A stretch of 64,000 nt of DNA from Pelagihabitans sp947500445 (GTDB taxonomy: Bacteria; Bacteroidota; Bacteroidia; Flavobacteriales; Flavobacteriaceae): NCBI RefSeq assembly GCF_050589625.1, contig NZ_JBNGOP010000004.1, positions 124,001-188,000 on the forward strand. Reading direction: 5' to 3'. The position numbers and the translations under genes were made by a program. Position 1 is the first letter of the stretch, and every line of letters begins with the position of its first letter. Of the stretch, positions 16,458 through 23,943 are shown one piece after another. The notes under the pieces are model-generated. The model searched no databases and was not told the origin of the DNA. It saw only the letters and a program-made list of their open reading frames with translations.

Positions 16458-17336
16458 ATGGACAACCCTTTCTCAAATACATATACCGGTGAAAAGACAG
16501 ATTCCGCACTTGTCTTCGAGGCACAGAACGGAAGTACACAAGCGCTGGAAGAATTACTTTTAAAACACCAACCTTTTATATATAATGTGGCTTGGAAAAT
16601 GGTGCGCCATCCTGCAGATGCAAAAGATTTAACACAGGAAGCACTTATAAAAATCGTTACAAGCTTAAGTAAGTTTCAAGGTAAAAGTAAGTTTACAACC
16701 TGGTGTTATAGGATTGTAGTCAATCATTTTCTGGAATCAAAAAGAAAACCGGGCGAGGAAGTGTTTACAGGTTTTGATGCACACGCAAATGGTCTTGAAA
16801 ACACTCCTGATACGTCAATGACCGAAGCCGAGAAGCAGGAAAATGAAACGTATATCAAGGAAATGAATTATTCCTGTATGAGCGGAATGTTACTTTGTTT
16901 AAACAGGGACCAACGTATCGTTTATATATTGGGTGAAATGTTCGATGCCGACCATACTATAGGTTCTGAAATTCTCGATATTTCAAAAGAAAATTATAGA
17001 AAACGACTTTCTAGGGCACGAAAGGATATGTTCAACTATATGAACAATAAATGTGGTTTGGTCAATCCTGATAATCCTTGTAGATGTCATAAAAAAGTAC
17101 AATTTGCACTTGATAATAAAATTATAGATGCAAAGCATTTACTGTTTAATAGAAAAGAGCATTCCAACTTTAAAAATGCCATAAAGCCGGACGCCGATTT
17201 TATGCTAGAAACCGTAGAAGACAAGTTTGATGAACTTTATAGGCAAATGCCTTTTAAGAAGGATTTTGATAAAAAAACCTTTTTACAGGATATTATAAAT
17301 GACAAAGAAATTAATCGTGCAATGCGCCTGAATTAG
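16458..17336 (+). CDS. ECF RNA polymerase sigma factor with Cys-containing C-terminal extension
   Basis: Directs RNA polymerase to a small gene set. Region sigma-2 spans about residues 26-95 (KHQPFIYNVAWKMV, DLTQEALIKI, TTWCYRIVVNHFL). Region sigma-4 spans about 135-192 (CLNRDQRIVYILGEMF, NYRKRLSRARKDM). At 292 residues it is about 100 longer than a minimal ECF factor. The extension begins with CGLVNPDNPCRCHKK (residues 199-213), with Cys199, Cys208, Cys210 and His211, a plausible metal or redox site; the rest is helical and charged. No anti-sigma gene is adjacent. Promoter P2 suggests autoregulation. Codon use is more AT-rich than in flanking housekeeping genes, which fits acquisition by transfer. 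Confidence 0.92.
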   Translation: MDNPFSNTYTGEKTDSALVFEAQNGSTQALEELLLKHQPFIYNVAWKMVRHPADAKDLTQEALIKIVTSLSKFQGKSKFTTWCYRIVVNHFLESKRKPGEEVFTGFDAHANGLENTPDTSMTEAEKQENETYIKEMNYSCMSGMLLCLNRDQRIVYILGEMFDADHTIGSEILDISKENYRKRLSRARKDMFNYMNNKCGLVNPDNPCRCHKKVQFALDNKIIDAKHLLFNRKEHSNFKNAIKPDADFMLETVEDKFDELYRQMPFKKDFDKKTFLQDIINDKEINRAMRLN

Positions 17337-17361
17337 TAGTTGACAACTAACGAAATTAGTA

Positions 17362-17391
17362 AATCCCAATGTGCACACATTGGGATTTTTT
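17362..17391 (+). terminator. Rho-independent terminator after the sigma gene
   Basis: A 12-bp stem, AATCCCAATGTG pairing exactly with CACATTGGGATT, is followed by TTTTTAT-type sequence. It isolates the sigma gene from the next operon, which has its own promoter P1 ten bases downstream. Confidence 0.88.
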
Positions 17392-17400
17392 ATGTGTATT

Positions 17401-17430
17401 TGTCACACCTTACTAATTTCTGCATCTAAA
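17401..17430 (+). promoter_or_regulatory. ECF-type promoter P1 (SRPBCC lipoprotein operon)
   Basis: TGTCACACCT (17401-17410), ten bases, then TGCATCTAAA (17421-17430), 23 bp before the ATG at 17454. It should drive the three genes 17454, 18008 and 18739. Confidence 0.8.
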
Positions 17431-17453
17431 ATTAAAATAGTAAAACGAAGATT

Positions 17454-18008
17454 ATGAGAATATTTAAATTATTGATGATGTCCGTATCAGTATTAATGGT
17501 CGGGTGTAACGAAAAAGCTGAGAAAACCGAAAAACAAATCAAAGCAGAAGAAGTTACCATAAAATCTCAAGAATTAAAAGATGGGATTACAAATACCATA
17601 TTCATTAATGCCAATGCTGATGACGTATGGTCACTTCTTAGAGAAATGGATAACATAGACGAATATTCGAGTGCAGTGGACAAAGTAGAGTGGAATGGTG
17701 ATAAGGGTGTTGGCGGGCAACGTATGTGCACTTCATCTGATGGTAAAAACCAATTTAAAGAAAGTATCGTGGCGTTTAATGACCAGCAAAGAACATATTC
17801 CTATGCAGTTACGGAAGGTATACCCGCTAAAAATATGGTCAATACATTTAAAGTGGTAAATATGGGTTATCATAGATCTGCTATTGTCTGGACATCCAAT
17901 TATGATATGTTTATAGAAAACCCGCAGATGGACGAAAATCAGTTTTTAGCTTTTGTAAATCAGTCCTCAAAGGAAATGATCGCTAATATTTCAAAAGTGG
18001 TTCAATAA
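17454..18008 (+). CDS. SRPBCC (START-like) lipoprotein
   Basis: A 184-residue protein with a lipoprotein signal (lipobox LMVGC near residue 18) followed by a charged linker and an SRPBCC domain. It is the closest relative in the window of the secreted protein at 15742, sharing the ADDVW, IDEYSSAV, GVGGQR, YAVTEG and ENPQMDENQF blocks. A lipid-anchored START-like domain suggests capture of a small hydrophobic molecule at a membrane surface; this is inference. It is first in an operon: its TAA stop shares a base with the ATG of the esterase gene. Confidence 0.87.
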   Translation: MRIFKLLMMSVSVLMVGCNEKAEKTEKQIKAEEVTIKSQELKDGITNTIFINANADDVWSLLREMDNIDEYSSAVDKVEWNGDKGVGGQRMCTSSDGKNQFKESIVAFNDQQRTYSYAVTEGIPAKNMVNTFKVVNMGYHRSAIVWTSNYDMFIENPQMDENQFLAFVNQSSKEMIANISKVVQ

Positions 18009-18742
18009 TGGGCTTTTTAAGCTTCATACGGATATCCATAGTAATGATTACATCAGCTTCGGCGAACCAGTGTAGTCCGGATAATCCCGTTGAGCAGACC
18101 TTTAGTCTGGACAGTAAGATTTTATCTGAACAGATTTCTGTTGTTCATTACAGTTTTTCTACATCTAAAGATATTCCTGTTATTTACATTACGGACGGAC
18201 AAAAAATGATTGACAACGGTGCTTTAGAAAGGATAAAGACGCTTACCAGGGAAGAAAAAATTCCAAAGGCGGAATATGTATTTGTAAGTACCATTGCTGC
18301 CGAAACAAAGGAGGATAAGCGCAACACGTATTTTTTCTGTAACGCGGATTATATTTGGTTTTTTGAAGAAGAATTGGTACCTCGAATCGAGGGTGCACCT
18401 TCGCGAAAAGCCAAAAACAGAAGTTTGATCGGGATATCCTTTGGTGGATTGAACGCTGCCTATTTTTCGGGAAAAACGGATTTGTTTCAGAATTACGCCC
18501 TGTTATCGCCCATAACCTATCCTTGTGATGACGCGCTCAAGGCTATCGCTTTTTCGAAAAACAAAAATCTTAATATTATTATTTCAACAGGAAAAAATGA
18601 TGCCGAAAAGTATGTGACGCCGCTTGCCAACCTTTATACATCAAAAGAATATAGGGTGAAGAATATTACAACTAACGGCGCCCACGATTTTGAAAATTGG
18701 AACGGACAGTTGCAAGAAGTACTAAATACATTGCTTCAATGA
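18008..18742 (+). CDS. Esterase-D/Fes-like alpha/beta hydrolase, exported
   Basis: A 244-residue alpha/beta hydrolase of the putative-esterase family, which includes esterase D, ferric-enterobactin esterase and mycolyl transferases. The nucleophile elbow GISFGG places Ser144. A likely acid is the Asp of STGKNDAEKY and the likely base is the His of GAHDFENW near the C-terminus, so the triad appears complete. The N-terminus (MGFLSFIRISIVMITSASA) looks like a signal peptide, possibly lipidated at Cys22 although the lipobox is poor. It is coupled to both neighbours by one- to four-base overlaps. The substrate is unknown. Confidence 0.8.
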   Translation: MGFLSFIRISIVMITSASANQCSPDNPVEQTFSLDSKILSEQISVVHYSFSTSKDIPVIYITDGQKMIDNGALERIKTLTREEKIPKAEYVFVSTIAAETKEDKRNTYFFCNADYIWFFEEELVPRIEGAPSRKAKNRSLIGISFGGLNAAYFSGKTDLFQNYALLSPITYPCDDALKAIAFSKNKNLNIIISTGKNDAEKYVTPLANLYTSKEYRVKNITTNGAHDFENWNGQLQEVLNTLLQ

Positions 18743-19380
18743 GATGGATCATGATGAACATACAACAATTTTTATTCACGAGCATATTATGCGTCACAGG
18801 ATTGACATCTTGCCAAACCAATGAAAAAAACGCTTCACAAACAATAGAACGTATGCCAAAGGCACTCTTATTACAACTTTCAAAAACCGAGCAAGACCCA
18901 CAAATGATGTTTTACTTGGAACAATCGGTCGAAGGTACTACCGTTGACGAAGTTTTGCTAAATTCCGAACAGGTAATGTTAAACTTCATAAATGCAATTC
19001 CCGATGATAAAATGTCGTACAACTACGGATTTGGTAAATGGACAGTTGCCGAAGTATTGCAACACATTATTTCGTACGAAAAGATAATGACCGAGAGTGC
19101 TTTGAAAATAGCAGAAAAGAAAGTAGAAAATCCTTTTGGAAATTACTCGCAATCATCTACCGCAGCAGCAGGGAAAGGTACAACTAAAGAGCAAATACTC
19201 GAACGTTTTAAAGTGACAAGAAAAGAAACTATGGCCACTTTCGCTTCCTTCACTGCCGAGGAATTAAAAATAATGGGGACACATGAATGGTTTGCTGCTT
19301 CCCCCAGAACTTTGGCACTTTGCATTTCAGGCCATCAGACGCATCATTTTGATGTGATTCAAAAACGGTATTTGGATTGA
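18739..19380 (+). CDS. DinB-like family lipoprotein
   Basis: A DinB/YfiT-type four-helix-bundle protein of about 213 residues from this start. The start at 18739 overlaps the esterase stop as ATGA; another ATG at 18754 gives a cleaner signal peptide with lipobox GLTSC and is also possible. The helix with LQHIISYE and the C-terminal GHQTHHFDVI supply the conserved histidines that bind a metal in this family. DinB-like proteins include thiol-dependent enzymes such as bacillithiol transferases; an exported, lipid-anchored form is uncommon. It is last in the P1 operon, and no terminator was noted. Confidence 0.8.
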   Translation: MRWIMMNIQQFLFTSILCVTGLTSCQTNEKNASQTIERMPKALLLQLSKTEQDPQMMFYLEQSVEGTTVDEVLLNSEQVMLNFINAIPDDKMSYNYGFGKWTVAEVLQHIISYEKIMTESALKIAEKKVENPFGNYSQSSTAAAGKGTTKEQILERFKVTRKETMATFASFTAEELKIMGTHEWFAASPRTLALCISGHQTHHFDVIQKRYLD

Positions 19381-19476
19381 AACGAGTGTGGAAGAATGAA
19401 AAATGGTATTGGCTTTCCAATACTATTCTACTCATAAAATGGATTTGTTTTCACCTATCGGTTCAAGGATGTAGGA

Positions 19477-19680
19477 CTAGTACAGTTTACGCACAGGCGT
19501 TGGACCAGTGTTGAGCCCATTGTATACCAACCGATGAACGGGTACATCTTTGATTACAGTGGTAAAATTAAGGTGCTTTCCATTGATTGCACATACGGGT
19601 TCCGTTACCGCACGGGTCACCTTGTCCTCATTAAACTGAATTCTTCCGCGGTATCCACCGAAACCTGGCGATAGCGGTGG
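19477..19680 (-). pseudogene. C-terminal remnant of an unidentified protein gene
   Basis: On the minus strand 67 codons are open and end in TAG, with composition like real coding sequence and no start codon after the upstream in-frame TAA. The translation includes GFGGYRGRIQFNEDKV and ends NTGPTPVRKLY. The style resembles the C-terminus of a larger beta-rich enzyme, but I cannot assign a family. A palindromic repeat lies just upstream, at the point where the gene is broken. Chance openness is possible. Confidence 0.4.
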
Positions 19681-19702
19681 TTATGGAACAATTGTCATTT
19701 CG

Positions 19703-19726
19703 TACCATTTTAACTTTGAAACAGCA
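19703..19726 (-). repeat. 24-bp palindromic repeat, unit 2
   Basis: Plus-strand arms TACCATTT and AAACAGCA flank TAACTTTG, the reverse orientation of the unit at 25654. Similarity to the unit at 25495 continues about 20 bases further (TGATAAATGG against TAATAAATCG). Confidence 0.65.
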
Positions 19727-19827
19727 CTGATAAATGGTTTTTTTGTCACGGAGCCATACCAGCAAACCCTGTAAATCATGACATTTGTAGGGTTTTAAAA
19801 CGCTTTGTATGTTTTAAAAGAGACCTC

Positions 19828-20049
19828 TTAGGGTACAGGGTCATAACCCTTTCCGCCCCAGGGGTTGCAACTGAAAATACGTTTTGTAGCGAGCCAACCC
19901 CCTTTAAAAAGGCCATGTTTTTTGAGGGCTTCAAGCGTGTATTGGGAACAAGTGGGGGAGTAACGGCATGTCGCCGGGGTATAGGGCGAAATGGCCAATT
20001 GGTAAAAACGGACGAGCCATACGAAGGGTGCTATTAAAATTTTTTTCAT
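19828..20049 (-). CDS. yidD: Membrane protein insertion efficiency factor YidD
   Basis: A 73-residue protein that assists YidC-dependent insertion of inner-membrane proteins. The start at 20049 (MKKILIAPF) is chosen because it matches the family length and N-terminus; the frame extends ten codons upstream. The diagnostic block CRYSPTCSQYTLEAL lies near residues 28-42 and the C-terminus carries CNPWGGKGYDPVP. The amphipathic N-terminal helix is present. It follows cysS by 33 bp on the same strand and is probably co-transcribed. It is not beside rpmH/rnpA as in many other bacteria. Confidence 0.93.
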   Translation of the reverse strand: MKKILIAPFVWLVRFYQLAISPYTPATCRYSPTCSQYTLEALKKHGLFKGGWLATKRIFSCNPWGGKGYDPVP

Positions 20050-20082
20050 AAACGGTTCGCTTTGCATGTATAGCGCCACTGG

Positions 20083-21564
20083 CTATAGTACGGTAAAAGT
20101 AGTACCCTCCTTGCCATCCTTGAGCTGAATGCCCAAAGCGGCCAATTGGTCCCTTATCGTATCGGAAGTGGCAAAATCTTTATTGGCACGCGCTTCCATA
20201 CGCAACTGTATCAACAGTTCTACAACACCCGACAGTTGCTCGGAGTTGGCCTGGCTTTCCTCATGCAATTGGAGCCCCAAAACATCGAATACAAAAGCGT
20301 TGACGGTATCGGTCAACAACTGTTTGTCCGCAGCGGTGAGGGTCGCCTCTCCCTTTTTTATAAGGTTGATGTGTTTTACCGCCTCGAACAAATGTGCGAT
20401 GAGTACCGGCGTATTAAAATCATCGTTCATTGCTGAATAGCATTGTGCTATCCAAGCGTTTACGTCAAAATCACTTTTTTCGCCGGTTTCCAGCCCTTTG
20501 ATCTGGCTTACCGCTTCCATCAAACGTTGATATCCTTTTTCGGAAGCCAAAAGCGCTTCATCGCTCAGGTCCAATATACTGGTGTAGTGCGCTTGCATCA
20601 TAAAAAATCGGACCACGGAAGGGGCAAAGGCCTTTGATAAAACCTTGTTTTCCCCGGAAAATATTTCTCCCGGAAGAATATTGTTTCCGGTAGACTTGGC
20701 CATTTTTTTCCCGTTCATGGTCAGCATGTTGGCGTGCATCCAATACCGGACGGGCGATTTCCCATAACTGGCTTCGGCCTGTGCAATTTCACATTCGTGG
20801 TGCGGAAATTTCAGATCCATTCCCCCTCCATGAATATCGAAGGTTTCGCCCAAATATTTTGTGCTCATTGCGGTACATTCCAAATGCCAACCCGGAAAAC
20901 CGTCGCCCCAAGGTGAGGGCCATCGCATGATATGTTGTGGTTCCGCCTTTTTCCATAGGGCAAAGTCCTGTGGATTTTTTTTCTCGTCCTGAGCGTTGAG
21001 CGCCCGGGTATTGGCGATCATGTCCTCCAACTTTCTGCCGCTCAGTTTTCCATATGTAGCCTTTTCATTGAATTTGGCCACATCAAAATAGACCGAACCG
21101 TTCACCTTATAAGCATATCCTTTTGCCAGGATATCCTTTATAATTTCAATTTGTTCGATAATGTGTCCCGTAGCGGTAGGCTCGATACTTGGAGGAAGAA
21201 AGTTAAATTTTTCCAATATGGTATGAAAATCCACCGTATAGCGTTGCACCACCTCCATGGGCTCCAGCTTTTCCAGTCGGGCCTTCTTTGCAATTTTATC
21301 TTCGCCATCCTCCGCATCGTCCACCAAATGGCCGGCATCGGTAATGTTACGCACGTAACGGACCTTATACCCCAAATGGCGCAGGTACCGAAAAATCATA
21401 TCAAAGGACATGAAGGTGCGGCAATTTCCCAAGTGCACGTTGCTGTATACGGTAGGGCCACAGACATACATGCCCACATACCCATCGTTCAGGGCTACAA
21501 AACGTTCTTTTTTACCGGTTAAGGAATTGTAAATGTGAAGCGGTTGATTTTGATACAAAGGCAT
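20083..21564 (-). CDS. cysS: Cysteinyl-tRNA synthetase
   Basis: Class I synthetase charging tRNA-Cys. The length of 493 residues is normal. The zinc-binding and HIGH region reads CGPTVYSNVHLGN from residue 35. The second zinc region includes GWHLECTAMSTKY and HHECEIAQAEA. The KMSKS loop is KKMAKSTGN near residue 286. The C-terminal helical anticodon-binding part is complete. It lies 16 bp downstream of folE on the same strand, so folE-cysS-yidD probably form one operon. Confidence 0.97.
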   Translation of the reverse strand: MPLYQNQPLHIYNSLTGKKERFVALNDGYVGMYVCGPTVYSNVHLGNCRTFMSFDMIFRYLRHLGYKVRYVRNITDAGHLVDDAEDGEDKIAKKARLEKLEPMEVVQRYTVDFHTILEKFNFLPPSIEPTATGHIIEQIEIIKDILAKGYAYKVNGSVYFDVAKFNEKATYGKLSGRKLEDMIANTRALNAQDEKKNPQDFALWKKAEPQHIMRWPSPWGDGFPGWHLECTAMSTKYLGETFDIHGGGMDLKFPHHECEIAQAEASYGKSPVRYWMHANMLTMNGKKMAKSTGNNILPGEIFSGENKVLSKAFAPSVVRFFMMQAHYTSILDLSDEALLASEKGYQRLMEAVSQIKGLETGEKSDFDVNAWIAQCYSAMNDDFNTPVLIAHLFEAVKHINLIKKGEATLTAADKQLLTDTVNAFVFDVLGLQLHEESQANSEQLSGVVELLIQLRMEARANKDFATSDTIRDQLAALGIQLKDGKEGTTFTVL

Positions 21565-21580
21565 TGTTACGAGTACGGTA

Positions 21581-22261
21581 TTAGAAATTGGTGTCTATAT
21601 TGATGTAGTCCAAAAACTCCCGTCTTACGGAATCTTCCTTGAATTTACCGCCATATTCGGCCGTAACGGTACTACTTTCGATATCGCGGATGCCGCGCGA
21701 GTTGACACACAAATGTTTCGCATCGATAACACAGGCCACGTCTTTCGTGCCCAACACCTCTTGTAGCTCCTTAACGATCTGTATGTTGAGACGTTCCTGA
21801 ACCTGGGGACGTTTCGCATAATAGTCCACGATGCGGTTCATTTTGGAAAGGCCTACCACGGTTCCGTTCGAGATATAGGCAACATGGGCCCTGCCGACTA
21901 TAGGGAGCAAATGGTGCTCGCAAGTAGAGTAGAGCGTAATGTTCTTTTCTACCAGCATTTCGCCGTACTGATATTTGTTATCAAAGGTGGACGCTTTTGG
22001 TTTTCTATCGGGATGGAGGCCTCCGAACAGTTCGTTCACGAACATTTTGGCGACCCGCAACGGGGTGCCCTTTAAGCTGTCGTCTTCCAGATCAAGGCCC
22101 AGGGTAAGCATTACCGCTCTTATATTTTCTTGAATACGTTCTATTTTTTCCGAATCGGTCAATACAAACGCATCCTTCCGCATGGGGGTATCCGAGGCAG
22201 ACGAAAAGTGATCGTCTCCCAAAGCTTCAAATTGCTCGTCCAAGGTATCCTTGATTTTCAT
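21581..22261 (-). CDS. folE: GTP cyclohydrolase I
   Basis: Converts GTP to dihydroneopterin triphosphate, the first step of folate synthesis. The start at 22261 (MKIKDTLDEQ) gives 226 residues, matching homologues; an upstream in-frame ATG would add a hydrophobic stretch that does not belong. The zinc ligands are visible in TCEHHLLPIVGRAHVAYI and in AKHLCVNSRGI. The substrate-binding block GLSKMNRIVDYYAKRPQVQERL is intact. It heads the folE-cysS-yidD gene group. folP, another folate gene, lies in the window at 39224. Confidence 0.96.
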   Translation of the reverse strand: MKIKDTLDEQFEALGDDHFSSASDTPMRKDAFVLTDSEKIERIQENIRAVMLTLGLDLEDDSLKGTPLRVAKMFVNELFGGLHPDRKPKASTFDNKYQYGEMLVEKNITLYSTCEHHLLPIVGRAHVAYISNGTVVGLSKMNRIVDYYAKRPQVQERLNIQIVKELQEVLGTKDVACVIDAKHLCVNSRGIRDIESSTVTAEYGGKFKEDSVRREFLDYINIDTNF

Positions 22262-22519
22262 TACTATCGTGAATAAAAAGAATGGCAAAGATATACATAA
22301 TATCACACTTTAGGACGTCCATACCGCCCAAGACTACTTAAATTCCTGTTAAGGAGTCAGGAGCGTGGCGTTCGTTTCAGAGCGTATAAAAGGTGCTTTT
22401 TTTTAAGTACGTTCTTCATTTCGTCGATAAACGGTATAAAAACCCTGTCGAGTATACTAAAACATACCAAACACCAGTTATAAGCATAGTTATAGCGATG
22501 TTAATCAGCTCCGATACCT

Positions 22520-23917
22520 ATGCGCAACCTACTCGTTTTTGCATGTTTCCTATGTCTTGTTATTTCCGTACGCGCGCAGACTTCTGCCGACTGTAGAACG
22601 GCCATTCCCGTATGTGCCGATGCCCCCATTGACGGTCTGCTGGACGGTAGGGGGGATATCGACGATTTTGACCCGGAGGTCATCGACCGTACCGGTTGTT
22701 TGGAAAAAGGGAGCCTTGGGAACGCTAATATTGAAAACAATACGGCATGGTACGTGTTTCGGGCGGGTACCGGGGGTCAGGTCGGTTTTGATATCGAAGG
22801 GCTCAACCCAACGGCAGAACTCGATTTTGCCGTGTATGGTCCGGATGTGGATTGCGGGGCGATCAGTAGTGGTGAGGCCCAGCCCATTCGCTGTAATTTT
22901 GAAGTAAACGAAACACGTTTTACAGGGGTGGGGGTAAACCCGGAAAATGGACAAACAGGGCAACCTTCCTTGACCCAAAACCTGAATACCTATGATGAGT
23001 GGCTGGATGTAGAACCAGGGGAAATCTATTTTATTTTGATCAATAACTTCGGAAGTGTGAATTCGGACCCGGAACCTTTTATACTCACCTTTACGGGAAA
23101 TTCTGTAGAAGCCGATCAGAACACCGCATTGGACTGTACCCTGCGCGACGAGTTTTTGGGACTGGATATCATCGCTTGTGAAGGCGATCCCGACATTACC
23201 TTAAGCGCATTGAATTCTCCTGCCGGACCGGACATCGTAAACGTAAGTTGGACGGTAGACTACAATGATGACGGTACCATGGACGATAACTTGTTGAGCG
23301 GACCCGATGCCACCGAACTGATCGTTTCAAGCCCGAATTCCGGGCGCTATTTTGTTACGATTGAAACCAGTTTTGGTCCGGTAATCGATGATGTTTTGAT
23401 TACGTTTTATGGCGTACCCATACTCGATCGAGTTGATATTTTGGAAGATATCCTTGATGACGATACCCGAACGAACAGTGTGGCCATTTTTGCATCGGGT
23501 GATGGCGATTACGAATATTCGGTCAATGATAGTCCCTTTCAGGACGACCCGGTATTCGATAATGTGCCCGTCGGCATAAATACGGTGATCATTAACGATA
23601 AAAATGGTTGTGGGACATCGGAACCCGATGAGTTTTTAGTAGCGGGATATCCCAAATTTTTCACTCCAAATGCCGACGGCATCAATGACGAATGGTTCGT
23701 ATACGGAATAGAAACATTGACCGATCCTAGCGTATTCATATTTGATCGTTACGGAAAACTATTAAAACAACTCACCCCCAACGATACTTGGGACGGTACT
23801 TTCAACGGAAGGCCCTTGCCTTCATCCGATTATTGGTTTAAGCTCGATTTTTCTAGGACCGAGAACGGTATCGTTGTGGCCCGTACCATTCAATCGCATT
23901 TTACTTTGAAGCGTTGA
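22520..23917 (+). CDS. Secreted protein with T9SS type B sorting domain
   Basis: A 465-residue exported protein with a signal peptide (cleavage near VRAQ, residue 19) and a C-terminal gliding-motility-type T9SS sorting domain. The last ~85 residues show the type B pattern: GYPKFFTPNADGINDEW, FDRYGKLLKQL, WDGTFNGRPLPSSDYWF and the final SHFTLKR. The N-terminal part is an aspartate-rich beta domain with DCRTAIPVC near the mature end, similar to adhesin-like surface proteins, and contains a WTVDYNDDGTMDDN segment that may bind calcium. The cargo role is unknown; adhesion or matrix binding is plausible. Confidence 0.88.
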   Translation: MRNLLVFACFLCLVISVRAQTSADCRTAIPVCADAPIDGLLDGRGDIDDFDPEVIDRTGCLEKGSLGNANIENNTAWYVFRAGTGGQVGFDIEGLNPTAELDFAVYGPDVDCGAISSGEAQPIRCNFEVNETRFTGVGVNPENGQTGQPSLTQNLNTYDEWLDVEPGEIYFILINNFGSVNSDPEPFILTFTGNSVEADQNTALDCTLRDEFLGLDIIACEGDPDITLSALNSPAGPDIVNVSWTVDYNDDGTMDDNLLSGPDATELIVSSPNSGRYFVTIETSFGPVIDDVLITFYGVPILDRVDILEDILDDDTRTNSVAIFASGDGDYEYSVNDSPFQDDPVFDNVPVGINTVIINDKNGCGTSEPDEFLVAGYPKFFTPNADGINDEWFVYGIETLTDPSVFIFDRYGKLLKQLTPNDTWDGTFNGRPLPSSDYWFKLDFSRTENGIVVARTIQSHFTLKR

Positions 23918-23943
23918 ATACTTCCGTTTCAACTACAGGGTTG

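Larger units (their letters stand above)
19381..19827. other. Gene-poor region with a gene remnant and a palindromic repeat
   Basis: This 447-base interval contains no intact gene. It holds a C-terminal gene fragment on the minus strand (19477-19680) and a 24-bp palindrome (19703-19726). The rest shows no recognisable signal. Confidence 0.6.

Noticed and set aside
14736..19380. AT-rich island as a prophage or integrative element
   Set aside because: No integrase, phage structural gene, tRNA junction or flanking direct repeats were found, so only transfer in general is suggested.
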